DNA from: Paraburkholderia lycopersici
GTDB taxonomy: Bacteria; Pseudomonadota; Gammaproteobacteria; Burkholderiales; Burkholderiaceae
NCBI RefSeq assembly: GCF_900096975.1
Contig: NZ_FMYQ01000011.1
Location: forward strand, 1 to 64,000
DNA: 64,000 nucleotides
Reading direction: 5' to 3'
Shown here: one piece after another, positions 8,747 through 18,134 of the stretch
How positions within the stretch are numbered: the stretch's first letter is position 1
Layout: each line of letters begins with the position of its first letter
Notes under the pieces: generated by a model
What the model saw: only the letters and a program-made list of their open reading frames with translations
Told to the model about the DNA's origin: nothing
Database searches by the model: none
Program-made: the position numbers and the translations under genes

Positions 8747-9204
8747 AAGACGTCCTCGTTTCAGGAACCGCGGCCCGAATGGCGCGCTTGAACGATCAAG
8801 TTAGTCCGGTCAATTTTCGTTTCCGATGTCATAGGACGATTTCGTATCGGGACTTTCCCTGCCTGCGCATCGCCGGGGCCTGATGGCACGGCCGGCTTCG
8901 GCCGGATTTCAGCCGCCCTGACCGGCTTTGACCGGTCAGGCGCCTTCGCTGTGTGCGTGGGGCGGCAATATTTGCCGTTTTCGCTCGGCCAGAAGCACTG
9001 TTGCCCTGCACAAAAGTTGACTTCCGGCGCCGCCAGGCCGTTAGGGGCTAACCCGAATGCAAAAAAGTATCGGTCTGCGGTCTGATTTTCAGTGGTGGAC
9101 GGGTTCCGCCGCGGTTAATTTTCAGTCATGGCGGCGCGTCCTGTGAGTATGCCCTTCGGCGTCGGGCGAGTCGCCCAAAACAAAAAAACCGGTGGAGGAG
9201 AGAG
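8747..9204. other. Divergent intergenic region with GC-rich palindromes
   Basis: These 458 bases lie between the minus-strand MHS gene and the plus-strand AraC gene, so both promoters should be here. The region holds a perfect 9-bp inverted repeat (8917-8940, listed separately) next to a second GGCCGG-rich palindrome (8890-8905). No protein-coding frame is convincing. The AraC start at 9205 is preceded by GGAGGAGAG (9193-9201). Confidence 0.6.
8917..8940. repeat. 9-bp perfect inverted repeat
   Basis: CCTGACCGG (8917-8925) and CCGGTCAGG (8932-8940) are separated by CTTTGA. No T-run follows on either strand, so this is not a typical intrinsic terminator. It could be an operator for the divergent genes or a GC-rich interspersed element. 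It directly follows another palindromic GGCCGG stretch. Confidence 0.5.
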
Positions 9205-10173
9205 ATGCAAAGCATAGGGGCCGCCTCGTTGCGCCCGGACGCGCGGAGCGCCGCACATTCCCAGCCTGACCTGGAACTGGTCGCCGTGCCGCGCGACGAG
9301 TCGTTCAAGGTCTGGTCGCACGGCTACCCCTATCGGACCGTGCGCTGGCATTTCCATCCCGAGTACGAGATTCACCTCATCACCGCGACCACAGGCAAGT
9401 ATTTCGTCGGCGATTTCATCGGCAGCTTCGCGCCCGGCAATCTCGTGATGATCGGCCCGAACCTGCCGCACAACTGGGTCAGCAGCGTGCCGCACGGCGA
9501 ACAGGTCGACGAACGGTGTCTCGTCCTGCAATTCAACGCGGATTTCATCGCGCGCGCGATCGAGGCGTTTCCCGAATTCAGACGCGTCGAGACGCTGCTC
9601 GACGCTTCGCGCTGGGGCCTGCTGTTCGCGCCGGAAACGGGGGCGGCCGCCGCGCCCATCCTGCGCGAAATGCTCGGCGCGCAAGGCATGCGGCGCGTCA
9701 CGCTCTTCATCGCGCTGCTCGATCTGCTCGTGCAGAGCGGCGAGCCCGCGGCGCTCGCGAGCGAGGCGTACCGTGCCGAGCCCGCCCGCTACGCCGGCAC
9801 GCGCATCAATCACGTGCTCACGTTCATCGGCAAGAATCTCTCGCAGGAATTGCGCGAAACGGAGCTGGCGGAACTGGCGGGGCAGAGCGTGAGCGCGTTT
9901 TCGCGCTATTTCCGCCGTCACACGGGCGTGTCGTTCGTGCGCTACGTGAACCAGTTGCGCATCAATCTGGCGTGCCAGCTCCTGATGTCAGGTGAACTGA
10001 ACATCACGGACATCTGCTACCAGGTGGGCTTCAACAATCTCTCGAATTTCAACCGCCAGTTCCTCTCGCTCAAGGACATGTCGCCGTCGCGCTGGCGCTC
10101 GTATCAGCGGCTCAATGCCGCCAGCGCGGCCGGCAAGAGCGAAACCCCGCACGGTGCGCAAGCGCCCGGCTAG
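9205..10173 (+). CDS. AraC-family transcriptional regulator
   Basis: A 322-residue regulator. The N-terminal half is a cupin-like sensor domain (VRWHFHPEYEIHLITATTG, then APGNLVMIGPNLPHNWVS), typical of AraC proteins that sense sugars or sugar alcohols. The C-terminal 100 residues carry the two helix-turn-helix motifs (TELAELAGQSVSAFSRYFRR and ITDICYQVGFNNLSNFNRQF). It stands directly upstream of the ABC transporter, dehydrogenase and kinase genes, in the same direction, and is the likely local activator of that pentitol/pentose module. A strong ribosome site (GGAGGAG) precedes the ATG. Confidence 0.87.
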   Translation: MQSIGAASLRPDARSAAHSQPDLELVAVPRDESFKVWSHGYPYRTVRWHFHPEYEIHLITATTGKYFVGDFIGSFAPGNLVMIGPNLPHNWVSSVPHGEQVDERCLVLQFNADFIARAIEAFPEFRRVETLLDASRWGLLFAPETGAAAAPILREMLGAQGMRRVTLFIALLDLLVQSGEPAALASEAYRAEPARYAGTRINHVLTFIGKNLSQELRETELAELAGQSVSAFSRYFRRHTGVSFVRYVNQLRINLACQLLMSGELNITDICYQVGFNNLSNFNRQFLSLKDMSPSRWRSYQRLNAASAAGKSETPHGAQAPG

Positions 10174-10333
10174 CGCCTTCGCTCGTCGCCTGGAACCGGA
10201 ACGCCGCGCTCGCGCCAGGTATCGCGGAGGACCCACTCACACTTTCAGCAGGCAGCCTCACTTGTCGCAACCGTACGGCAGTAACCGCACCGGCATTCAA
10301 CCAAGGCAATCAACCAGAATACGGAGACACCCG

Positions 10334-11400
10334 ATGACCAGACTTCACACCCAACTGTTCGGCGCCGCCGCGCTCAGCCTCGCGCTTGCGGGCGTCATGC
10401 CGATGACGTCGGCCTATGCCGCGCCGAGCGGCACGGTCGCTTTCCTGATGCCCGACCAGGCATCCACTCGCTACGAACAGCACGACTTTCCGGGCTTCAA
10501 GGCCGAAATGGGCAAGCTCTGTCCCGACTGCAAGGTGCTCTACCAGAATGCGAACGCCGACGCCTCGCAGCAGCAGCAGCAGTTCAACTCGGTGATCGCG
10601 CAGGGCGCGAAGGTCATCGTGCTCGACCCGGTCGACTCGACGGCGGCGGCCTCGCTCGTGCATATGGCGCAGAGCCAGGGCATCAAGGTCATCGCCTATG
10701 ACCGGCCCGTGCCCTCCACGCCCGCGACTACTACGTCTCGTTCGACAACGAGGAAATCGGCAGGTCGATTGCGCAGTCGCTCGTGCAGCACCTGAAGGAA
10801 TCGGGCGTCGCGGCGAGCAAGGGCGGCGTGCTCGAAGTGAACGGCTCGCCCACCGACGCCGCCGCGGGACTCATCAAGAAGGGCATTCACGAAGGATTGC
10901 AGGGCAGCGGTTACAAGACGCTCTCCGAATACGACACGCCCGAATGGGCGCCGCCCAAGGCGCAGCAGTGGGTGAGCGGGCAGATCACGCGCTTCGGCAC
11001 GCAGATCGTGGGCGTCGTGGCCGCCAACGACGGCACGGCGGGCGGCACCGTCGCGGCCTTCAAGGCGGCGGGCGTCAACCCGGTGCCGCCCGTCACGGGC
11101 AACGACGCGACGACGGCCGGCCTGCAGCTGATCATCGCGGGCGACCAGTACAACACGATCCTCAAGCCCAGCGAAATCGTGGCGGGCGCGGCGGCGAAGG
11201 TGGCCGTGGGCTTCCTCGACGGCCAGCCCGTGAAGGGCGAGACGACGCTCTTCAAGACGCCCACGCAGCTCTTCAAGCCCGCCGTCATCACGCAGAAGAA
11301 CATCAAGGCCGAGGTCGTGGACAAGAACATCGCGAGTGCGAAGGAATTGTGCACGGGCCGCTATGCCGACGGCTGCAGGAAGCTCGGCATTTCGAACTGA
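10334..11400 (+). pseudogene. XylF-like sugar ABC substrate-binding protein, frameshifted
   Basis: The protein is split over two frames. From the ATG at 10334 the first frame encodes a signal peptide (to about AYA) and the N-terminal lobe, up to KVIAYDRPVP near 10714. After that it turns into Ser/Arg/Thr-rich nonsense and stops at 10793-10795. The second frame continues from about 10726 with DYYVSFDNEEIGRSIAQSL and runs to 11400 through a normal C-terminal lobe. XylF-type proteins have the equivalent segment in one chain. Restoring one base near 10721-10727 rejoins the frames, so this is a 1-base deletion or a sequencing error. The product would bind a pentose or pentitol in the periplasm for the ABC genes that follow. 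Confidence 0.82.
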
Positions 11401-11475
11401 CGCGAACCGCGGGAACCGGCAGCAAGGGACCCGGCACGTGCCGGGTCCGTGGAGAAACATAGAGGTACCCATTTC

Positions 11476-12282
11476 ATGACTGACCAATCCACGACACGCG
11501 GCGCGCCCGGCGAGCTGGTGCTGAGCCTGCGCGGCATCTCGAAGCACTTCGGCGCGGTCTCGGCGCTCACGGACATCGAGCTCGACGTGCATGCGGGCGA
11601 GGTGGTCGCCCTCGTCGGCGACAACGGCGCGGGCAAGTCCACGCTCGTGAAGATACTGGCGGGCGTGCACCAGCCGGGCGCGGGCACGATCACGTTCCGC
11701 GGCCGGCCGGTCACGTTGACCGATCCGGGCACGGCGCTCGACCTGGGCATCGCCACGGTGTTCCAGGATCTCGCGCTGTGCGAGAACCTCGACGTCGTCG
11801 CGAACATCTTCCTCGGCCGCGAGCTGAGCCCATACCGGCTCGACGAAGTCACGATGGAAGTGAAGGCGTGGACGCTGCTCAACGAGCTATCGGCGCGCAT
11901 TCCAAGCGTACGCGACGTGGTCGCCTCGCTTTCGGGCGGCCAGCGCCAGACCGTGGCGATCGCGCGCTCGCTGCTGCTCGACCCGAAGCTCATCATGCTC
12001 GACGAGCCCACCGCCGCGCTCGGCGTGGCCCAGACCGCGGAAGTGCTGAACCTGATCGAGCGCGTGCGCGATCGCGGCCACGCCGTCATCATGATCAGCC
12101 ACAACATGGAGGACGTGCGCGCCGTGGCGGACCGCATCGTCGTGCTGCGGCTCGGCCGCAACAACGGCGTCTTCTATCCCGATTCCTCGAACGCGGAGCT
12201 CGTGGCCGCGATTACGGGCGCGACCGAAAATGCGGTTTCGCGCCGCGCCGGCCGCCGCCAGGCGCAACAGGACGTGCAATGA
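11476..12282 (+). CDS. Sugar ABC transporter ATP-binding protein (single-domain)
   Basis: A 268-residue ABC ATPase. It has Walker [10 protein letters not shown] (48-56), the signature LSGGQ (152-156), Walker B with LIMLDEP (172-178) and the switch His in MISHNMED. It resembles the N-terminal half of XylG/RbsA-type sugar ATPases, which are usually about 500 residues with two ABC domains. This one has a single domain and would act as a homodimer. The ATG at 11476 follows AGAGG (11461-11465); an alternative in-frame start at 11449 adds nine residues. The stop overlaps an upstream in-frame ATG of the permease gene. Confidence 0.87.
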   Translation: MTDQSTTRGAPGELVLSLRGISKHFGAVSALTDIELDVHAGEVVALVGDNGAGKSTLVKILAGVHQPGAGTITFRGRPVTLTDPGTALDLGIATVFQDLALCENLDVVANIFLGRELSPYRLDEVTMEVKAWTLLNELSARIPSVRDVVASLSGGQRQTVAIARSLLLDPKLIMLDEPTAALGVAQTAEVLNLIERVRDRGHAVIMISHNMEDVRAVADRIVVLRLGRNNGVFYPDSSNAELVAAITGATENAVSRRAGRRQAQQDVQ

Positions 12283-12293
12283 AAGGAACGATC

Positions 12294-13592
12294 ATGAGCA
12301 AGACCATCCATGGCGCTCCGCAGCCGGATGCCGCACGCGAAGCGCCGCGCGACGCGCCGCCGCCGTCCACGCTGCTCGACCGCGGCGACGTGCGCGTGAA
12401 GCACGCGAGCGGAATCGGCGGGAGCGTCTCGGCGTTCGTCGACCGCGTGCGCTCGGGCGACCTGGGTTCGCTGCCGGTCATCGCGGGGCTCGTCATCATC
12501 TGGACCGTCTTCACGAGCCTGAATCCGGTGTTTCTTTCGGCCGACAACCTCGTGAACATGCTGTTCGACTGTTCGACGGTCGGCGTCATCTCGCTTGGCA
12601 TCGTCTGTGTGCTGCTGGTCGGGCAGATCGACCTTTCGGTCGGCTCGATGAGCGGCTTCGCCTCCGCGCTGCTCGGCACGCTGTGGGTCAACGACGGCTG
12701 GCCGGTGCTGCTCGCCATCGCCGTCGCAATCGCGGTGGGCGCGGTGATCGGCGCGCTGTACGCGCTGTTGCTCAACTGGATAGGGATGCCAAGTTTCGTC
12801 TCGACGCTCGCGGGGCTGCTCGCGATCCTCGGCATGCAGCTCTACGTGCTCGGCTCGACCGGCTCGATCAATCTTCCCTACGGCTCGGCGATGGTGAATT
12901 TCGGGCAACTGATGGTCGTTCCACGGCTCGTCTCGCATCTGGTTGCGCTGCTGCCCGGCGTCGTGCTCCTGCTGCTCGGCATGCGCACGCGTGCGCGCCG
13001 CCACGCGGCCAGGCTTTCCGCGCCGTCGGTTGCGAGCCTGCTCGCGCGTGCGGCGGCGCTCACCGTGTTCCTCGAAATCGTGGTCGCCTATCTCAACCGC
13101 GGCCGGGGCGTGCCGCTCATGTTCGGCCTCTTTCTCGGACTCGCGGTCGTCATGCAGTACGCGCTCACGCGCACGCGCTGGGGCCGCTCGATGAACGCCG
13201 TGGGCGGCAACCACGAGGCCGCGCGGCGCGCCGGCATCAAGGTCGGCGCGATCTATACGAGCGCCTTCGTGCTGTGCGCGAGCCTCGCCGCGCTCGGCGG
13301 CGTGCTCACGGCGGCGCGGCTCGCTTCCGCGAGCCAGCAGGCCGGCACCGGCGACGTGAATCTCAACGCCATCGCCGCGGCCGTGATCGGCGGCACGAGC
13401 CTGTTCGGCGGGCGCGGCAGCGCGTGGTCCGCCGTGCTCGGCATCATCGTGATCCAGTCGATCGCGAGTGGCCTCACGCTCCTGAACCTGTCGTCCTCGC
13501 TGCGCTTCATGATCACCGGCGCCGTGCTCGCCATCGCGGTGATCGTCGATTCGCTCGCACGCCAGTCGCGCGTTTCGCATGGCCGCGCCTGA
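12294..13592 (+). CDS. Sugar ABC transporter permease (XylH/RbsC-like)
   Basis: A 432-residue BPD_transp_2-family permease with about ten hydrophobic segments after a polar N-terminus of roughly 60 residues. Family signatures are [32 protein letters not shown] (the ATPase-coupling loop) and [18 protein letters not shown]. An Arg-rich insertion between membrane spans ([13 protein letters not shown]) fits the longer XylH type rather than RbsC. It forms the channel with the preceding ATPase. The ATG at 12294 follows AAAGGAACG; an ATG at 12279, overlapping the ATPase stop, would add five residues. Confidence 0.87.
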   Translation: MSKTIHGAPQPDAAREAPRDAPPPSTLLDRGDVRVKHASGIGGSVSAFVDRVRSGDLGSLPVIAGLVIIWTVFTSLNPVFLSADNLVNMLFDCSTVGVISLGIVCVLLVGQIDLSVGSMSGFASALLGTLWVNDGWPVLLAIAVAIAVGAVIGALYALLLNWIGMPSFVSTLAGLLAILGMQLYVLGSTGSINLPYGSAMVNFGQLMVVPRLVSHLVALLPGVVLLLLGMRTRARRHAARLSAPSVASLLARAAALTVFLEIVVAYLNRGRGVPLMFGLFLGLAVVMQYALTRTRWGRSMNAVGGNHEAARRAGIKVGAIYTSAFVLCASLAALGGVLTAARLASASQQAGTGDVNLNAIAAAVIGGTSLFGGRGSAWSAVLGIIVIQSIASGLTLLNLSSSLRFMITGAVLAIAVIVDSLARQSRVSHGRA

Positions 13593-13630
13593 GGCGCGCG
13601 CCGCAATCTGACCAAGGAGGAAAGTCATCC

Positions 13631-14359
13631 ATGTCCGAATCCATCAAGGGGAAGGTCGCCGCCATTACGGGTGCGGCCTCCGGCATCGGCTTCGCGTGCG
13701 CGCGCGCGCTCATCGGGGAGGGCGCGAAAGTCGTGCTGATCGACCGCGCGCAGGAGCGGCTCGCGCAGTGCTGCGCCGAGCTGGGGCCGAATGCGCTTGC
13801 GCTCGCCATGGATTTGCTCGAGCCCGCCGACTACGCGGGCATGCTGCCGAAGATCCTCGATCTGGCGGGCGGCCTCGACATCTTTCATGCCAACGCGGGC
13901 GCCTATATCGGCGGCGAGGTGGTGAACGGCAATCCCGACGAGTGGGATCGCATGCTCAATCTGAACATCAACGCGGCGTTTCGCTGCGTGCATGCGGTGC
14001 TGCCGCACATGGTCGGGCAGCGGGCGGGCGACATCGTGTTTACGAGCTCGGTGGCGGGCGTCGTGCCGGTGGTGTGGGAGCCTGTCTACACGGCTTCGAA
14101 GTTCGCGGTGCAGGCCTTCGTGCATACCGTGCGCCGCCAGGTCGCGAAGCACGGCGTGCGCGTGGGCGCGGTACTGCCCGGCCCCGTCGTCACGGCCCTG
14201 CTCGACGATTGGCCCCGGGCGAAGATGGACGAGGCGCTGGCGCAGGGCAGCCTCATGCAGCCCGGGGAAGTGGCCGACGCGGTGGTGTTCATGCTCACGC
14301 GGCCGCGCAACGTGACCATTCGCGACCTCGTGATCCTGCCCAGCAGCGTCGATCTCTAG
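13631..14359 (+). CDS. Short-chain dehydrogenase, probable polyol 2-dehydrogenase
   Basis: A 242-residue classical SDR. It has the NAD(P) motif TGAASGIG (residues 14-21), HANAG near residue 84, and the catalytic Ser with YTASK (Tyr-x-x-x-Lys) near residue 155. Between a pentose-type ABC transporter and a pentulose kinase, the most economical role is oxidation of a pentitol such as ribitol, arabitol or xylitol to its 2-ketopentose, which the kinase would then phosphorylate. Sequence alone does not fix the substrate. AGGAGG lies 10 bases before the ATG. Confidence 0.8.
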   Translation: MSESIKGKVAAITGAASGIGFACARALIGEGAKVVLIDRAQERLAQCCAELGPNALALAMDLLEPADYAGMLPKILDLAGGLDIFHANAGAYIGGEVVNGNPDEWDRMLNLNINAAFRCVHAVLPHMVGQRAGDIVFTSSVAGVVPVVWEPVYTASKFAVQAFVHTVRRQVAKHGVRVGAVLPGPVVTALLDDWPRAKMDEALAQGSLMQPGEVADAVVFMLTRPRNVTIRDLVILPSSVDL

Positions 14360-14416
14360 TCTCCGGGCCCGGCGCGCGAGCGACAATCCGCGGCCCCTCC
14401 TCACACTCAACGAGCC

Positions 14417-16045
14417 ATGACCTCAAATAACCTCGCAGGCGGCGCACGCCATACCGTCGGCGTCGACGTGGGCACGGGCAGCGCCCGCGCCGGCATCTTC
14501 GATTGCGCTGGACGCATGGTGGCGTCGGCGAAACACGACATCGCCGTTTTTCATGAAAGCGGCGCCATCGTCGAGCAGTCGAGCACCGAGATATGGCATG
14601 CCGTGTGCCATGCGGTGAAGGACGCGCTGGCGCAGGCGGCGATCCCGCCCGACCAGATCGCGGGCATCGGCTTCGACGCCACCTGTTCTCTCGTCGTGCT
14701 GGGCGAGGGCGGGCAGCCGCTACCCGTCGGGCCATCCGAGGCGGCCGCGCGCGACATCATCGTGTGGATGGATCATCGCGCCGTGGAGCAGGCCGAACGC
14801 ATCAACGCCACGGGCCACGACGTGCTGCGCTTCGTGGGCGGCAAGATTTCGCCGGAGATGGAAACGCCAAAACTCCTGTGGCTGCTGGAAAACCGGCCTG
14901 CGGTGTTCGCGGCCGCGTGGCAGTTCTTCGACCTGGCCGACTTCCTCACGTGGCGCGCGACGGGCGATCTGGCGCGCTCCACGTGTACGGTCACCTGCAA
15001 GTGGACCTATCTCGCGCACGAGCGCCGCTGGGACGAGAGCTACTTTCGCACCGTGGGCCTCGGCGTGCTCGCCGACGAAGGTTTCGCGCGCATCGGTCAA
15101 CGAATCGTCGAGCCCGGCACGCCGCTCGGCGACGGCCTGACGCCCGGGGCCGCCGCGCAGCTCGGCCTGCGCCCGGGCACGCCGGTCGCGACGGGCGTGA
15201 TCGACGCGCATGCGGGCGGCATCGGCACGGTCGGCGCGCAGGGGCGGCCCGAGGCGTGCCTCGCGTATGTGTTCGGCACGTCGTCGTGCACGATGACGAC
15301 CACGCGCGACCCCGTATTCGTGCCCGGCGTGTGGGGCCCGTATTACTCGGCGATGGTGCCCGAGGCGTGGCTCAACGAAGGCGGGCAGTCGGTGGCGGGC
15401 GCGGCGATCGAGCGCTTGCTCGCGATGCATCCGCTCGCGCCGGAGGCCGCGAGCCGGGCCGCGCGCGAAGGCCGGTCGCTGCCGGCGCTGCTCGCCGCGC
15501 TGGCCGTGCAGGCCGCGGACGGCTGGTCGGGCGCGGTGCGGCTCGCACACGACGAAGGCCTGCACGTCGTGCCCGAATTCCTCGGCAACCGCGCGCCGTT
15601 CGCCGATCCGCACGCGCGCGCCGTGATCGCGGGGCTCGGCATGGAGGCGGGCATGGAAAATCTCGTCGCGCTCTACGTGGCGGGCATCTGCAGCATCGGT
15701 TATGGACTGCGCCAGATCGTCGAAGTCCAGGCCGAGGCAGGCGCGCCGATCGAACAGGTGGTGATCAGCGGCGGCGCGGGGCGGCTCGATCTCGTGCGCC
15801 AGCTGCTTGCGGACGCAACCGGCAAGCCCGTGCTCGCAACCCAGGCCGAAGAGCCCGTGCTGCTCGGCGCCGCGATGCTGGGCAGCGTGGCGGGCGGGCT
15901 CCACGAAAACGCGCGCGCTGCGATGGCCGCCATGTCGCAGATCAGCAAGGTCTACGCGCCGGCCGCAGGCGAGATCGCGGCGCTGCACGAAGCGCGTTAC
16001 CGCGCCTTCACGCAGCTCCAGGACGTGGCGCGCGCCATTCGCTAA
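14417..16045 (+). CDS. FGGY-family pentulose kinase (ribulokinase-like)
   Basis: A 542-residue sugar kinase. The N-terminal phosphate-1 motif VGVDVGTGSARAGIFD and the later VIDAHAGGIGTVGA, with its catalytic Asp, mark the FGGY family. The segments GFDATCSLVVL, WMDHRA and ISGGAGRLDLVRQLLADATG match the long ribulokinase/D-ribulose kinase branch of 5-carbon kinases. It would phosphorylate the ketopentose made by the preceding dehydrogenase, feeding the pentose phosphate pathway. It ends the module; the next gene converges with a gap of 12 bases. Confidence 0.85.
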   Translation: MTSNNLAGGARHTVGVDVGTGSARAGIFDCAGRMVASAKHDIAVFHESGAIVEQSSTEIWHAVCHAVKDALAQAAIPPDQIAGIGFDATCSLVVLGEGGQPLPVGPSEAAARDIIVWMDHRAVEQAERINATGHDVLRFVGGKISPEMETPKLLWLLENRPAVFAAAWQFFDLADFLTWRATGDLARSTCTVTCKWTYLAHERRWDESYFRTVGLGVLADEGFARIGQRIVEPGTPLGDGLTPGAAAQLGLRPGTPVATGVIDAHAGGIGTVGAQGRPEACLAYVFGTSSCTMTTTRDPVFVPGVWGPYYSAMVPEAWLNEGGQSVAGAAIERLLAMHPLAPEAASRAAREGRSLPALLAALAVQAADGWSGAVRLAHDEGLHVVPEFLGNRAPFADPHARAVIAGLGMEAGMENLVALYVAGICSIGYGLRQIVEVQAEAGAPIEQVVISGGAGRLDLVRQLLADATGKPVLATQAEEPVLLGAAMLGSVAGGLHENARAAMAAMSQISKVYAPAAGEIAALHEARYRAFTQLQDVARAIR

Positions 16046-16057
16046 TACGCCGGCGGC

Positions 16058-17314
16058 TCAAGCCGTCTCGCCGCTGCGCTGCGCGAGCGTGGCGGCGGCC
16101 TGATTCTGCGCGAGGTATCGCAGCAGCTTCGTCACCATGACGACGACCGTGAGCGCGAGCAGCACGAAAAACACCGCGAGCGGCGTGAGCACATGCACGG
16201 AGACGAAGCCCGCCAGCCCCATCATCGCCGAGGAAACGAGCAGCAGCGCGCAACCGAGAATCGCGCTCGTCAAGCCCGCGATGTGCGGAAACAGCGAGTT
16301 GCCCTTGGCCATCAGCGTGGGATACATCGTACCCGCGCACAGGCCCATGACGAGCACGGGCGCGGCGAGCGTCCACACGCGCAGGCCGACCGTGAGCGAG
16401 AGCACGAGCATCGCGATCGCCGCGCCCGCCATCACGCGCGCGCCCACGCGCAGACGTTGTTCGGGCGTGGGCAGGCGCGGGCCGTGCAGCCGGTTCGAAA
16501 GGCCGCCCAGGAAATACATCAGGCCGATGCCGAGCGCCAGGTAGCCGAAGAACGTGGGCGGCTTGTGCAGCGTGTTCTGCACCATGAACGGCCCGATGAT
16601 GTTGAACACCAGCAGGATGCTGTAGCACAGTCCCTGGGCGAGAAAGCAGCTCTGGAACACGGGGCTCGCGAGCACCTTGCCCGCGTTCGCGAAGAGCGTG
16701 CGCGGCTCCAGCCGCACGGGATGCCGCAAGGTCTCGCGAAAGCGCCACAGCAGCGCCCACATCACGAGCGAATAGACGAGCAGGAACACGAGGCACGCTT
16801 GCCACCCGAACCACTCCTGCAGATGCGCGCCGATCACGGGCGCGATGATCGGCGCGAGCCCCCATGTGATCGACATATAAGTGAACGCGTGCATGAGCGC
16901 GATGCCCGCGAACGAGTCGGTGATGATGGCCTTCGCGAGCAGGTTGGTCGCGGCGATGCCGAAGCCTTGCAGGCAGCGCGCGAGCACGAAGGTTTCCAGG
17001 TTCGGCGCGGCGAGCGAGAGCAGGCAGCCGAGCGTGTAGATCACGAGGCCGAAGGCCAGCACGCGCTTGCGGCCGAGCGCGTCCGCGATCGGCCCGAAGA
17101 TGAGCTGGCCGAGCGCGTACGCGGCCATGTAGCCGGAGACGCTCGACTGGATCGCCTGCGGCGAAGTCGCGAAGTAGCGCGCCATGGCGGGCAGCGCGGG
17201 CACGTAGATGTCGATGGCGAGCTGCCCGGCGGAAGAGAACAGGCAGATCAGGAACAACAGGAAGCGCGGCGAGTTCGGCGGACGTGCGGCGGTAGCGAGG
17301 CGTTCGTGGGTCAT
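16058..17314 (-). CDS. Bcr/CflA-family multidrug MFS exporter
   Basis: A 418-residue, 12-span MFS protein. The first span with DIYVPALPAMARYFATSP and the motif GPIADALGRKRVL place it in the drug:H+ antiporter-1 Bcr/CflA branch. RCLQGFGIAATNLLAKAI is the branch-typical fourth-helix motif. The start chosen is the ATG at 17314 (MTHERLATAARPP), since the upstream in-frame extension to 17470 is not protein-like. It probably exports a drug or a small metabolite. It converges with the kinase gene and shows no link to the pentitol module. Confidence 0.83.
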   Translation of the reverse strand: MTHERLATAARPPNSPRFLLFLICLFSSAGQLAIDIYVPALPAMARYFATSPQAIQSSVSGYMAAYALGQLIFGPIADALGRKRVLAFGLVIYTLGCLLSLAAPNLETFVLARCLQGFGIAATNLLAKAIITDSFAGIALMHAFTYMSITWGLAPIIAPVIGAHLQEWFGWQACLVFLLVYSLVMWALLWRFRETLRHPVRLEPRTLFANAGKVLASPVFQSCFLAQGLCYSILLVFNIIGPFMVQNTLHKPPTFFGYLALGIGLMYFLGGLSNRLHGPRLPTPEQRLRVGARVMAGAAIAMLVLSLTVGLRVWTLAAPVLVMGLCAGTMYPTLMAKGNSLFPHIAGLTSAILGCALLLVSSAMMGLAGFVSVHVLTPLAVFFVLLALTVVVMVTKLLRYLAQNQAAATLAQRSGETA

Positions 17315-17621
17315 GACGGCGTGAAAAAGGCGGGTGGTAGTGCAGCGGCGCCGAAAATGTTCGCAATTCGAACAACGGGTCGCGGAGCAGACGTCGCCGC
17401 GTATTGTGCCCGTAATCGCGCGATCCGGTGCGATGCCCATCGAGCGGGAAGGGGCGGGCCGTCCCGCCACGGTCTGCCGGTCGGGACCTACGCACCGGCC
17501 GCCGGTCCCGGATTCCGCGGGCCCGATGTCCGCGGTTCGCGAGGCGCGGCATCGTCATGCCGGGCGCGCTGCTTGCTAAGCCTCGCCGTATCTCGTCCCC
17601 GGCTCAACGCGGAGCGCCGAC
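17315..17621. other. Divergent intergenic region
   Basis: About 307 bases separate the Bcr/CflA start from the small plus-strand gene at 17622. Both promoters should lie here. No clear promoter elements, RNA gene or credible small coding frame were seen. Confidence 0.5.
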
Positions 17622-17885
17622 ATGCCAGAGAAAAGGCCGAAACCGGCCATACGCCGCCCGACTACGGCGCAGGACTATGAGGTCTTTTGCGGCGAGCAGA
17701 TCGACGGAGCGGGCCGCTATTACGGATTGCTGCGCATACGCCGCAAGACTGACGGGCGGCTCATCTATCCGTTCGACGGCTGTCCGCGCCCGGGGCCGTG
17801 CGCAACTGGCGCGCAGGCGCGGCAGGAAGCGCTCGCGCTCGCGGACGAACTGATCCGCGCCGACATCGCCATGCCCGAAGGGTGA
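17622..17885 (+). CDS. Small conserved hypothetical protein
   Basis: An 87-residue basic protein starting MPEKRPKPAIRRPTTAQDYE. The middle (VFCGEQIDGAGRYYGLLRIRR, then GRLIYPFDGC) has a compact beta-rich look, and the end is an Ala/Leu helix. It resembles small Burkholderiaceae proteins of unknown function that I associate with the DUF6723 group, but this is from memory. No signal peptide or catalytic motif is visible. The coding strand shows the high GC3 of real genes here, which supports expression. Confidence 0.65.
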   Translation: MPEKRPKPAIRRPTTAQDYEVFCGEQIDGAGRYYGLLRIRRKTDGRLIYPFDGCPRPGPCATGAQARQEALALADELIRADIAMPEG

Positions 17886-18134
17886 CCGGACTGCCTTGCG
17901 CGCCGAATTCCAGGCCAGGGAACGCGAGCGCCGAACCCCGGAGCCCTCGCCATTTAACGAGCCGGGCTAACGTGCTGCATGCTGCGTGACTAGGTATGTC
18001 GGGAATTTCATTTTTCGAAATGCCTGACTCGTAGAATCAGATCCTCCTCGTCGGCGCGAATACGCGTGATTTTGGAACCTGTTTTTAGCGCCGGCCGCGT
18101 ACGATGGCGGGATTCCGTTGCGCGAGAAACGAAG

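Noticed and set aside
16193..17680. A 495-codon plus-strand frame opposite the Bcr/CflA exporter
   Set aside because: Composition is Arg/Glu/His-rich with no motif; the opposite strand encodes 12 clear membrane spans.
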